This document shows, piece after piece, positions 48,301-60,787 of a stretch of 64,000 bases of DNA. Numbering within the stretch: the stretch's first letter is position 1; every line of letters starts with the position of its first letter. The notes beneath the pieces were generated by a model. The model had not been told where the DNA came from. It was given only the letters and a program-made list of their open reading frames with translations, and made no database searches. The translations under genes were made by a program, and so were the position numbers. Source of the DNA: Ceratopteris richardii (Eukaryota > Streptophyta > Polypodiopsida > Polypodiales > Pteridaceae); the NCBI GenBank assembly GCA_020310875.1, contig CM035408.1, positions 141,116,407-141,180,406 of the forward strand, read 5' to 3'.

Positions 48301-49996
48301 ATCACATCGCCATTTGAGAGATCATGGACTGTACACCTATCATCAACGAATTTCACAACCAAGCCAATCTTGGCTAATGCAGAAACTGATAACAAGTTCT
48401 TTTTTATCCCTGGCACAAATAAAGCATTTGACAAAGTGAAAGAACTACCATCAGCAGTAGTCAGAATGATCTTACCAACTCCCATAACAGGATAAGAGGA
48501 GTTATTGGCGCATGTGACAGTATTCCCTGTAGGGGCAGGCTCGAGTGAAGAGAAGAAACTGCGCTGCGAGGTAATATGTTTGGTCGCCCCACTATCAAAG
48601 TACCAAACATCTGAGTCTACTGTAGACATGCACTGTTCATGAGAAGATGGGTCAAAACTGCAGACAGTAGTAAACACCCATTCTTCTTCCTGCACAAGAT
48701 TTGCAAACTCTGTTTTTGGTGTAGAGGCCTCTGCAACAACCATTCCAGCCTCTTTCTTCTTTGCCTCTTTAGCAGCCAGTTTTGGATAGTTCTTTATAAT
48801 ATGATCATTTCCTTTACAGTACTTGCAGAACAATTTCTGCTTTTCTGATTTCTTTTCATCTTTATCCTGGTTCTTCGATTGTGCAGCATTTGCAGATTTC
48901 TGCTTACTAGTAGAAGAGCTCCATTTTCCTTTGCCCTTCTAACTAGCGAGGAAAGCTTGATCTGCAACACGCATAATGGACCTGTTCTGCCTGGACTGAT
49001 CTTCCTGCAATAGAACAGAGACTAATTCCTCAAATGACAAGGCATTCGGATTGCCTTTCATCATCAACCGAAGAGTAGAGGCAAAACTCTGATATGAATC
49101 AGGAAGACCATTCAGAACGGTCTGCACAAGTGAGCTATCTGGTATAACCTCATCAGCAGAAATCAATTGTTCCTTCAGGTCTTTGATCTTTGTAAGAAAA
49201 CTGTCCATAGAATCACCTTCATTCATGTGCTCACTCTCCAACTGTTTTCGGAGGTAAGCAACACGAGCCTCATTCCTAGCCTGGTACAAAGTGGTAAGTG
49301 TATCCCAAGCATCCTTTGCTGTTCTGCAAGAGCGAATGTGAGGAATAATGGCACGTTTGACAGACAAGGCTATCAATGCATGTGCCTGGGCATCTCTCCC
49401 ATCCCAACGAATTTGCTCTGCAGTAGGTGCAACAGAAACAGCAGCACGAACAGGAATCTGCGGAATATCATCTTCGGCACCATCTTCATCAGCTCCAACA
49501 CCTGTATTTGCAGTACCTGTCGTTACAGGTGTAACAGGACGTCTTTCAACACCCTACACAATGTTCCACAATCCTTTTGCAACCAGTACATGTCGCATCA
49601 TATAAGCCCATAATGGGTAGTTGGTACCATCCAACTTATCCTCAACAGCCAACATACGGAATACATCACTGCTTTCAGCCATGGCCGGTGACTAAAATAC
49701 CTTGATGCAGAAAATTGATTGTATCTCAAAAAGTTGAACAGAACTGCCCAGACGAGTTCTGCTAGACCTGTAGCAGACTTCGAGACGCTTAAACTGGCGA
49801 ACAGAAACTTGTATATACCTTTGGCACAAAAGGACGAAATAGCCTGCACAAGCGCTGCGATAGTGCGTTTGGAGGCCGAAACGAGCTCAGATCGCGAATC
49901 TGAGTATGCTCACCAAATTTCGTGCGAATCTGAGACTACAAACGGAGAAGTGTCGACGGCGCCCTAGAAGAAGCGACGACCTGCTCTGATACCAAT

Positions 49997-50226
49997 TGTT
50001 GGAGATAGACGTCTGCGGAAGCACGCGAACAGCACAAGGAAGAAGAAGAAGCTTGGAGCACAACACACAAGACTGAATGTATTACTAGAGAATGTACAAA
50101 GATAAGTAGCCCATTAGGGCAATAGGCGTATATACAAGCTGGGGGAAAAAAACCTCCTAAAGAGGGAAAAAAGTGCCCCGGCGGTCCTAGAGTGTTCACA
50201 CACATCACTACCTAAATATATCAACA
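49997..50226 (-). repeat. 5' LTR of young copia
   Basis: 230 bp, adjacent to the primer-binding site on its left. Its right end abuts the interior of a gypsy LTR at 50227. Confidence 0.93.
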
Positions 50227-50309
50227 ATTATTCGTTCTAAGCATTATCCCCACAATCAAATTCAGAAAGTTCAAAATGAATTATTTCACTAGAAAAGAGG
50301 CCTATTACA
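50227..50309 (-). repeat. Remnant of gypsy LTR, first of array
   Basis: 83 bp matching the last 83 bp of the LTRs ending at 55118 and 60787 (ATTATTCGTT...CCTATTACA). The rest is absent; the young copia LTR sits in its place. Confidence 0.88.
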
Positions 50310-53300
50310 ATTCTTCCCCCCTTTAAGAACTCTATCCTCAGAGTTGGAAAGAAGGATAATGTGTTAGAAAGTCATCTAAATTCACCCAACTCGAATCTTC
50401 TACTGGGTATGAATGCCATTCCACCAAAATTTATACTATAGATCTATTTCTAAGAAATCTTTCCTTCCTATCTAATATTATTTCCGGTTGAAGCTCAAAA
50501 GAGCCATCGTCTTTCAGCTTATAATTGTCCTGCAAAACATGAGCAACATTAGACACATATCTTTTAAGTAAGCTGACATGAAATACAGGATGCACATTCA
50601 GATATTTAGGTAATTCCAGCAAATAAGCAAGAGATCCAATCTTTCTCAAGACTTTAAAAGGGCCTGCATATCGAGGAGAAAGTCTATGATCCTTCCCTAG
50701 CAAGAAGTTAGATCGGTGAGGATTAACTTTAAGAAATACCATATCATCAACATGGAATTCAACTGGTCTTCTCTTTAAATCATAGAACTTCTTTTGTCTT
50801 TTCTGAGCTTCTCTTATATGTTTCTTAATTTTTCCAAGTTCTTCATCCATCTTATCAAGCATTTCTTTGGATACTTCTACTTTATTTGGAAAACCCAAAA
50901 ACGAAGGTGGAGTCAAACAATTATAACCATACATAGCTTCAAACGGAGTCATTTTTATAGATGCATGCCATGCACTATTGTATGCAAACTCAACCAAGGG
51001 CAGATATTCACTCCAATTATCCTGCTTTTCATTCACATACATACGCAACATATCCTCAACTACCCTGTTAACCCTCTCGGTTTCCCCATCAGTTTGTGGA
51101 TGGAAAGCTGTACTCATACGAAGTTGAGTTCCAATGGATTCAAATGTGGCTTTCCAGAAGTTTGACGTAAATCTAGAATCTCTATCAGAAATTATGCTTT
51201 TAGGCATTCCATGCAATCGAAATATTTCTTTTACAAAGATTCTTGCAACAGTCAAGGCAGTATCAGTCTTTTTCATAGGAAAGAAGTGTGCCATCTTGGT
51301 AAGCCGATCGACTACAACAAATATGGTATCATGCTTACTTCTGGTCATAGGTAGCTTAGTGATAAAGTCCATAGAAATAGACTCCCACTTTTGATTTGGA
51401 ACATCCAAAGGTTGAAGCATTCCTGGCATCCTCTTAAACTCAGATTTCACCTGTTGGCACTTCAAACATTCATTTACATATTTTCTAATATCCCGCTTCA
51501 TACACGGCCAAAAGTAAGAATACTTTGTTTTAACATATGTCCTTGAATAACCTGGATGTGCAGAAAAAGGTGCATCATGACAATCATGCAGTATTTTAAC
51601 TTTTAGTGGAGATTCAGAAGATAAGCATAGCGGATTGTTACAATACAGTGTTCCATTCTACAAATGAAATTTTTCCTCATACGTCGATCCCCTGTTCGCA
51701 TTCAAAGCATTCAAAATAGGTGCATAAAAAGGATCCTGTTTTATCTCTTCTTGAATTTGATTGAGAAAATCAGAATTTATTACAGAAACAAGATTACACA
51801 AAGGTCTCCGACTTAATGCATCAGCAACCTTATTTTCCTTACCAGCAAGATACATAATGTCAAAATCGTAGTCGCTTAATAATTCAATCCAACGCTTCTC
51901 CCTGTTGTTAAGCAATGGTTGAGTGAAGATGTATTTTAGACTTTGATTATCTGTTTTCAATTCAAACTTAACCCCTAACAATAGATGTCTCCAATGCTTA
52001 AGTGCATGCACAACAGCAAGCATTTCTAAATCATGAGTAGGATAGTTAAGTTCATGCTTTCTTAGTTTTCTGGACTCATATGCGACCACCCTACCATCCT
52101 GTGAAATAACACATCCTATCTGACTACCACTTGCATCACATGCAAGCACAAAAGGCTTTCCCATTTCTAGTATTTTCAAAACACAATTCTCAACGACTTT
52201 TTGTTTCAATGTTTCAAATGATTTTTGACAGGCATCACTCCACGCAAATCCTACATTCTTTTTAGTTAATTCGGTAAGATTTCCTACATAATCTGGAATA
52301 TCTTCATCATTACCTTCCTTATGCAGATTGTTCACATACACTACAAATGTTTTGCAGCCATCACGTATACCTCTAACTATCTGCATAGCAGAAATAAGAG
52401 TACGCTTAGGATTAAAGACATCACCTAGAATATGAATAGATTCATCATTTAGCTTCATAGTGATCATTCTTTGTTCACAATTAATTGTTGCAAAATTTTT
52501 AACTAACCAATCCATGCCTATGATTACATCACTCTGTTTCATCTCAATTACATGGAAGCTTCCAGAAAAGCGTCTATTAGAAAGAGAAAATTCAAGGTTT
52601 TCAACATATCCTTTCGTGTAGTGTAATCGTCCATTGGCCATCTCTATAGGTCTGGTTATCTGCATATTTAGGGCTATCCCTAGATTCTGTACCAATTTGA
52701 AAGATAGAAAACAATGGGTACTACCTCAATCGATCAAAAATCTGGTTTTATGCGCAGAAATCATACCCGAAATCGTGATTACAGAAACCTTTGGGAAAGA
52801 ACTAACCACCATGCAATGTAAAGTAGAGTCAGCGCACTTGCCCCCATCATCTGCTTCCTCAATAATTCTACCCTCCTCGATGATGTTTATCGCTTTTGAT
52901 TGTGTGGGTCGAAAGACTACCTTGTTCGGGCACTCATATGTCTGATGCCCTTGCTCCCCGCAAGGAAAACACACACCAGGCCTTTTTGCCCTCTCAATAA
53001 AATTAGGGTCTTGTTGCCACTCAATTGGTTGACGCCTCTTTTGATTTTCCACCGGCCGAGCAGGGTTCTTACCTTGGTCGTTAGAAGATGGAGTTTTCTT
53101 TGAATTGTTCATGTTCATTGCAACAGGTCTTTGTGGCCTATGTCCCGTTGCAATGAATCTGCTTCTATTTGCCTTCTGCAAATTGAACTTCTCCATCTTC
53201 TCAAAGTTCTCATCCATCGCAACACCATGAAGAAAATCAATGCATCCAGATCCCTTGACTTGATAGCGAAGCTCCTCACGAAACCCTTCAATAAATTTAC

Positions 53301-53962
53301 TCTTTAGAGCATTACCACTAACCTCTAATGCATACTTATGAAGACGTAGGAACTTCTCTTTGTACTCATCAACAGATAAGCTATGCTTGTCACTTTTGTG
53401 TTATCGGAAATTCTAGAACTCCATCTTCTTCTCCATATGGTAGTGTGGAGAACAATAGCGTTTTTCAGCTTGTTCTCTAAATTTCTTCCATAGAACAGGA
53501 CCAGAACGCGTTCGAGTCTGCATATATGACTTCCACCATAGCTTCACGATCCCACGCAGATGCAGGATCCCAACTTTTGCCTTGGAGTCTTCACTAAACT
53601 GTCGAAGGTCAAAGAAATCCTCTAGTTCTTCAATCCATGCCTCAAGATCTTGGCCACTCTTCTTCTCGCCATCAAAATCATTTAACTTTGCCTTCTTGAA
53701 GACTTGGTTAAGGGCAAACTCACCTGGTTCCATATCTTCAGAATTGCGTTTTTGTTTTTCGCGAGGTACACTAGATGTTCCCGCACCTTCATCTATCTCC
53801 TCGTTCAGCTCCACAAACAAATTTGTTGCTCCTTCTGGTTGCTTTCCCCCTCGTTCTTTGCGCAATTCACCAAGAAGCTTCTGAATAAGCTCCTCTTGTT
53901 CACGAACTTTTTGTGTTAGACCTTCCATCGTTCCCGCGGATTGATTCTGCTCTGATACCACT
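50310..53962 (-). mobile_element. Gypsy chromovirus unit 1 interior
   Basis: First of three tandem units on the minus strand. It is read from gag at the right (about 53980-52900, with a CCHC-type region CFPCGEQGHQTYEC), through protease, RNase H ([19 protein letters not shown]), integrase ([23 protein letters not shown]) and a chromodomain-like tail near 50420. A polypurine tract (AAAGGGGGGAAGAA, minus strand) borders the left LTR. The interior is shorter than unit 2 and lacks most of RT; broken at several points. Confidence 0.88.
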
Positions 53963-55118
53963 TGTAGCATTTCTTCAATCAAAATCTATCCCAAATCACA
54001 ATCTTTCGATTACTCATAAATAACAGTGGAGAGAAGAACGCAGAGATTGCACAAGGTAAAAGAAAATCTGATGCAGAAGAGTAGAACAAATATGAAGCAG
54101 AGAAGGAAGAATTCTAATATTATAGATGTGAATCAATGGTTACAGTAGCTTTGGACAATAGCCTCTTGACGAAGCCTCTACCTCCCGACCACCCCCGAGC
54201 TATCACATCGCATTCTCACTCGCACTCTCAATCACACTCTCACTCTCACTCTCACTCTAAATCACACTCTCAATCACAAGGTAATTCTCAGATTTCTGTG
54301 TGTCCTCCGTGTTGATGTGCAGGCCTTCTTATCTTTTTCCGTTTGATCGCAGCCGTGCTCCCCAAAGAAGTGTGCGATCCACCAAATTTAGAGAAAGTCG
54401 AGTTTCTCCAAAACTTTCGCAGAAAGCCATGCGATCGTAGTGTACTTCCTTTCTTTAGCATACCTGTCAAAAATAGCAGAAAAACACCAAGAAGGCATAT
54501 CCGAAAACATACATAATTAGACATGGTGACACGTGAGCATGAGAATCACGGATTCGAATAGAATTAGACAAGCCCTCGTTTTTTTTTTTTGAAGTGTTGG
54601 AAAAAACGACACTTTTCAAAGCCCTGTAACTCAAAAACAATGAGGAATTAGGTTAAGCTTGTGAGAGACACTTTTATTCAATTTTTCAATCTGCACAATA
54701 GTGTTAAAGATGTTCGAGGTCCAAATCCACCTCCAAATTCCACTTTTGCACCCTGCAAGGTTTAAAATTCTAGAGAGAGTAAAATCAAGGCATTTTCTTA
54801 CAATGAACTAAACGTAGGACCCTGAACGAGGTACTTAGAACATGATTCACAAAAATCTCACATAGGCACTTTTATTCTCTTCTACTTTCTCTACCTTTAC
54901 CTCATACAGAGTTTTCCTTAATTCTTTTATCTTCACCTTCAAAATCCCACTGGAAAACATGATGCAATTAAGGTCTAGAGAGAGAATATGAAACTTGTCA
55001 ACCCAAAATTTCTCCTACATGCATAAAATGACCTAGTTATTCGTTCTAAGCATTATCCCCACAATCAAATTCAAAAAGTTCAAAATGAATTATTTCACTA
55101 GAAAAGAGGCCTATTACA
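53963..55118 (-). repeat. LTR shared by gypsy units 1 and 2 (1156 bp)
   Basis: Starts TGTAGCATTTC, ends CCTATTACA. On its left lies unit 1's primer site (TGGTATCAGAG, 53950-53960), so it is the 5' LTR of unit 1. On its right lies unit 2's polypurine tract, so it is also the 3' LTR of unit 2. By eye the last ~97 bp differ from the next LTR at three sites. Confidence 0.9.
54200..54280. repeat. (CACTCT/CAATCA) hexamer array in LTR
   Basis: Imperfect run of ctcact/ctcaat/cacact hexamers. The matching array in the next LTR (about 59875-59950) has a slightly different unit order and length, as expected from replication slippage. Confidence 0.75.
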
Positions 55119-58100
55119 ATTCTTCCCCCCTTTAACAACTCTGTCCTCAGAGTTGGAAAGAAGGATAATGTGTTAGAAAGTCATCTAAATTCACCCAACT
55201 CGAATCTTCTACTCGGTATGAATGCCATTTCACCAAAATTTCTACTATAGATCTATTTCTAAGAAATCTTTCCTTCCTATCTAATATTATTTCCGGTTGA
55301 AGCTCAAAAGAGCCATCGTCTTTCAGCTTATAATTGTCCTGCAAAACATGAGCAACATTAGACACATATCTTTTAAGTAAGCTGACATGAAATACAGGAT
55401 GCACATTCAGATATTTAGGTAATTCCAGCAAATAAGCAAGAGATCCGATCTTTTTCAAGACTTTAAAAGGGCCTGCATATCGAGGAGAAAGTCTATGATC
55501 CTTCCCTAGCAAGAAGTTAGATCGGTGAGGATTAACTTTAAGAAATACCAAATCATCAACTTTGAATTCAAGTGTTCTTCTCTTTAAATCATAGAACTTC
55601 TTTTGTCTTTTCTGAGCTTCTCTTATATGTTTCTTAACTTTTCCAAGTTCTTCATCCATCTTATCAAAAATTTCTTTGGATACTTCTACTTTATTTGGAA
55701 AACCCAAAAACGAACGTGGAGTCAAACAATTATAACCATACATAGCTTCAAACGGAGTCATTTTTATAGATGCATGCCATGCACTATTGTATGCAAACTC
55801 AACCAAGGGTAGATATTCACTCCAATTATCCTGCTTTTCATTCACATACATACGCACCATATCCTCAACTACCCTGTTAACCCTCTCGGTTTCCCCATCA
55901 GTTTGTGGATGGAAAGCTGTACTCATACAAAGTTGAGTTCCAATGGATTCAAATGTCGCTTCCCAGAAGTTTGACATAAATCTAGAATCTCTATCACAAA
56001 TTATGCTTTTAGGCATTCCATGCAATCGAAATATTTCTTTTACAAAGATTCTTGCAACACTCAAAGCAGTATCAGTCTTTTTCATAGGAAAGAAGTGTGC
56101 CATCTTGGTAAGCCGATCGACTACAACAAATATGGTATCATGCTTACTTCTGGTCATAGGTAGCTTAGTGATAAAGTCCATAGAAATAGACTCCCACTTC
56201 TGATTTGGAACATCCAAAGGTTGAAGCATTCCTGGCATCCTCTTAAACTCAGATTTCACCTGTTGGCACTTCAAACATTCATTTACATATTTTCTAATAT
56301 CCCGCTTCATACACGGCCAAAAGTAAGAATACTTTGTTTTAACATATGTCCTTGAATAACCTGGATGTGCAGAAAAAGGTGCATCATGACAATCATGCAG
56401 TATTTTAACTTTTAGTGGAGATTCAGAAGATAAGCATAGCCGATTGTTACAATACAATGTTCCATTCTGCAAATGAAATTTTTCCTCATACGTCGATCCC
56501 CTGTTCGCATTCAAAGCATTCAAAATAGGTGCATAAAAAGGATCCTGTTTTATCTCTTCTTGAATTTGATTGAGAAAATCAGAATTTATTACAGAAACAA
56601 GATTACACAAAGGTCTCCGACTCAATGCATCAGCAACCTTATTTTCCTTATCAGCAAGATACTTAATGTCAAAATCATAGTCGCTTAATAATTCAATCCA
56701 ATGCTTCTGCCTGTTGTTAAGCAATGGTTGAGTGAAGATGTATTTTAGACTTTGATGATCTGGTTTCAATTCAAACTTAACCCCTAACAATAGATGTCTC
56801 CAATGCTTAAGTGCATGCACAACAGCAAGCATTTCTAAATCATGAGTAGGATAGTTAAGTTCATGCTTTCTTAGTTTTCTGGACTCATATGCGACCACCC
56901 TGCCATCCTGTGAAATAACACATCCTATCTGACTACCACTTGCATCACATGCAATCACAAAAGGCTTTCCCATTTCTGGTATTTTCAAAACACAATTCTC
57001 AATGACTTTTTGTTTCAATGTTTCAAATGATTTTTGACAGGCATCACTCCATGGAAATCCTACATTCTTTTTAGTTAATTCGGTGAGGAGAGTAGCTATC
57101 TTAGAGAAATCCTTAATATGTGCTCTTTCATATTGTGCCAACCCAAGAAAACTTCTAACATCCCTTACAGTCTTAGGAATCCGCCAATCAACTATTGTTT
57201 TTACTTTATCTTCATCTATAAGGATTCCTTCTTTTGATATTACTCTTCCTAGATACACAAGTTTATGCTTAGCAAAGAAACACTTACTCTTTTTCCCATA
57301 CAATTTGTGTTCTCTAAGAGTTTGCAAAGTCTTCTTGGGATGTACCGCATGCTCCGAATCATCTTTAGAGTACACAAATATATCATCAAGGAAGACTAAG
57401 ATGAATTCATCTAGGTAATCGTGAAAAATATTATTCATCAAGCACATAAATGTGGCAGGAGCGTTTGTTAAACCAAAAGGTAGAATCGTAAACTCATAGT
57501 GACCATATCGTGTTCGAAAAGCCGTCTTAAGAATATCCTCTGTTTTGATCCTAATTTGGTGATATCCAGATCTTAAGTCAATCTTTGTGAATACGGTCGC
57601 TCCACTTAATTGACCTAATAAGTCATCTATGTGAGGGAGTGGATACTTATTCTTAATTGTGCTTTTTTAACCCCCTATAGTCAATGCATAATCTGTAAGA
57701 GCCATCTTTCTTCTTCTGAAATAAAACACGCGCACCCCAAGGTGAGACACTCGGTTTTATTAAGCCTTTCTTCAAAAGATCATCTAATTGAATCTTAAGC
57801 TCCTTTAGTTCATCAATGTTAAATCTATAGGGTGCTCTAGAATATGGTTCACTCCTTGGATATAGGTCAATGGCGTGGTCAATCTTCCAAGGTGGGGGTA
57901 TACCAGGCAAGTCTTTTGGAAATACATCGGCATATTCTTTCAAGAGATTTCCTACGTAATCTGGAATATCTTCATCATTACCTTCCTAATGCAGATTGTT
58001 CACATACACTACAAATGTTTTGCAGCCATCACGTATACCTCTAACTATCTGCATAGCAGAAATAAGAGTAGGCCTAGGATTACAGACATCACCTAGAATA

Positions 58101-59630
58101 TGAATAGATTCATCATTTAGCTTCACAGTGATCGCTCTTTGTTCACAATTAATTGTTGCAAAATTTTTAACTAACCAATCCATGCCTATGATTACATCAC
58201 TCTATTTCATCTCAATTACATGGAAGCTTTCAGAAAAGCGTCTATTAGAAAGAGTAAATTCAAGGTTTTTAACATATCCTTTGGTGTAGTGTAATCGTCC
58301 ATTGGCCATCTCTACAAGTCTGGTTATCTGCATATTTAGGGCTATCCCTAGATTCTGTACCAATTTGAAAGATAGAAAACAATGGGTACTACCTAAATCG
58401 ATAAAAAATCTGGTTTTATGCGCAGAAATCATTCCCGGAATCGTGATTACAGAAACCTTTGGGAAAGAACTAACCACCATGCAACGTAAAGTAGAGTCAG
58501 CGCACTTACCCCCATCATGTGCTTCCTCAATAATTGTACCTTCCTCGATGATGTTTATCGCTTTTGATTGTGCGGGTCAAAAGACTACCTCGTTTGGGCA
58601 CTCATATGTTCGATGCCCTTGCTCCCCGCAATGAAAACACACACCAAGTCTTTTTGCCCTCTCAATAAAATTAGGGTCTTGTTGCCACTCAATTGGTTGA
58701 CGCCTCTTTTGATTTTCCACCGGCCGAGCAGGGTTCTTACCTTGGTCGTTAGAAGATGGAGTTTTCTTTGAATTGTTCATGTTCATTGCAACAGGTCTTT
58801 GTGGCCTATGTCCCATTGCAATGAATCTGCTTCTGTTTGCCTTCTGCAAATTGAACTTCTCCATCTTCTCAAAGTTCTCAGCCATCGCAACAGCATCAAG
58901 AAAATCAATGCATCCAGATCCTTTGACTTGATAGCGAAGTTCCTCATGAAGCCCTTTAGTAAATTTACTATTTAGAGCATTACCACTAACCTCTAATGCA
59001 TATTTATGAAGACGTAGGAACTTCTCTTTGTACTCATCAACAGATAAGCTATGCTTGTCACTTTCGTGTTGTCGAAAATTGTAGAACTCCATCTTCTTCT
59101 CCATATGGTAGTGTAGAGAACAATAGCGTTTTTCAATTTGTTCTCTAAATTCCTTCCATAGTATAGAACCAGAACGCGTTCGAGTCTGCATATATGACTT
59201 CCACCATAGCTTCGCGATCCCACGCAGATGCAGGATCCCAACTTTTGCCTTGGACTTTTCACTAAATTGTCGAACATCAAAGAAATCCTCTAGTTCTTCA
59301 ATCCATGCCTCAAGATCTTCACCACTCTTCTTCTCGCCATCAAAATCATTTAACTTTGCCTTCTTGAAGACTTGGTTAAGGGCAAACTCACCTGGCTCCA
59401 TATCTTCAGAATTGCGTTTTTGTTTTTCTTGAGGTACACTAGATGTTCCCGCACCTTCATCTATTTCATCGTTCAACTCCACAAACAAATTTGTTGCTCC
59501 TTCTGGTTGCTTTCCCCCTCGTTCTTTGCGCAATTCACCAAGAAGCTTCTGAATAAGCTCCTCTTGTTCAGGAACCTTTTATGTTAGACCTTCCATCGTT
59601 CCCGCGGATTGATTCTGCTCTGATACCACT
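55119..59630 (-). mobile_element. Gypsy chromovirus unit 2 interior, most complete
   Basis: About 4.5 kb with all domains in gypsy order. Gag from about 59610 to 58580 (zinc knuckle CFHCGEQGHRTYEC); protease (IDLGSTHCFLS near 58400); RT about 57940-57150 ([11 protein letters not shown]-type active site near 57390); RNase H near 56970; integrase about 56450-55850 (H..C zinc region, [13 protein letters not shown]). A C-terminal chromodomain ([17 protein letters not shown], near 55160) makes it a Ty3/gypsy chromovirus. A polypurine tract lies next to 55118. Broken at about four points; otherwise well preserved. Confidence 0.9.
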
Positions 59631-60787
59631 TGTAGCATTTCCTCAATTACAATCTATCCCGAATCACAATCTTTCGATTACTCAGAAATAACAGTGGAGA
59701 GAAGAACGCAGAGATTGCACAAGGTAAAAGAAAATCTGATGCGGAAGAGTAGAACAAATATGACACATAGAAGGAAGAATTCTAATATTATAGATGTGAA
59801 TCAATGGTTACAGTAGCTTTGGACAATAGCTTCTTGACAAAGCCTCTACCTCCCGACCACCCCCGAGCTATCACAATCGCATTCTCACTCGCACTCTCAA
59901 TCACACTCTCACTCTCACTCTCATTCTCAATCACACTCTCAATCACAAGGTAATTCTCAGATTTTTGTGTGTCCTCTGTGTTGATGCGCAGGCCTTCTTA
60001 TCTTTTTCCGTTTGATCGTAGTCGTGCTCCCCAAAGAAGTGTGCGATCCACCAAATTTAGAAAAAGTCAAGTTTCTCCAAAGCTTTCGCAAAAAGCCATG
60101 CGATCGTAGTGTACTTCCTTTCTTTAGCATAACTGTCAAAAATAGCAGAAAAACGCCAAGAAGACATATCCGAAAACATACATAATTAGACATGGTGACA
60201 CGTGAGCATGAGAATCACGGATTCGAATAGAATTAGACAAGCCCTTGTTTTTTTTTTTTTATGTGTTGGAAAAAACGGCACTTTTCAAAGCCCTGTAACT
60301 CAAAAACAATGAGGAATTAGGTTAAGCTTATGAGAGACACTTTTATTCAATTTTCCGATCTGCACAATAGTGTTAGAGACGTCCGAGGTCCAAATCCAAC
60401 TCCAAATGCCACTTTTGAGCCCTCCAAGGTTTAAATTTCTAGAGAGAGTAAAGTCAAGGCATTTTCTTACAATGAACAAAACGTAGGACCCTGAACGAGG
60501 TACTTAGAACATGATTCACAAAAATCTCACACAGGCACTTTTATTCTCTTCTACTTGCTCTACCTTTCCCTCATATAGAGTTTTCCTTAATTCTTTCATC
60601 TTCACCTTCAAAATCCCACTGGAAAACATGATGCAATTAAGGTCTAGAGAGAGAATATGAAACTTGTCAACCCAAAATTTCTCCTACATGCATAAAATGA
60701 CCTAATTATTCGTTCTAAGCATTATCCCCACAATCAAATTCAGAAAGTTCAAAATGAATTATTTCACTAGAAAAGAGACCTATTACA
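59631..60787 (-). repeat. LTR shared by gypsy units 2 and 3 (1157 bp)
   Basis: Same boundaries and layout as 53963-55118: primer site of unit 2 to its left, polypurine tract of unit 3 to its right. It contains the hexamer array at about 59875-59950. Confidence 0.9.

Larger units (their letters stand above)
45115..50226 (-). mobile_element. Full-length copia element, youngest in window
   Basis: LTRs 45115-45344 and 49997-50226 (230 bp each) differ at one base. Primer site (TGGTATCAGAGC, minus strand) just left of 49997; polypurine tract (minus-strand AGGGGGGATTT) at 45345. Coding runs right to left: gag from near 49680 (MAESSDVFRMLAVEDKLDG) with zinc knuckle (CKYCKGNDHIIKNYPKL near 48830), protease (YFDSGATKHIT near 48590), integrase (about 48200-47300), RT (about 46950-46150, VVYVDDM) and RNase H (about 45850-45450). 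It looks almost whole, with about two or three breaks. No matching target duplication: the right flank is a cut gypsy LTR. Confidence 0.93.

Noticed and set aside
50794-51394. Plus-strand frames opposite the gypsy integrase, repeated in all three units
   Set aside because: They are antisense shadows of well-supported minus-strand integrase coding.
54200-54280. CRISPR-like short repeat array
   Set aside because: The hexamer units have no spacers; it is a simple sequence run inside an LTR of a plant retroelement.
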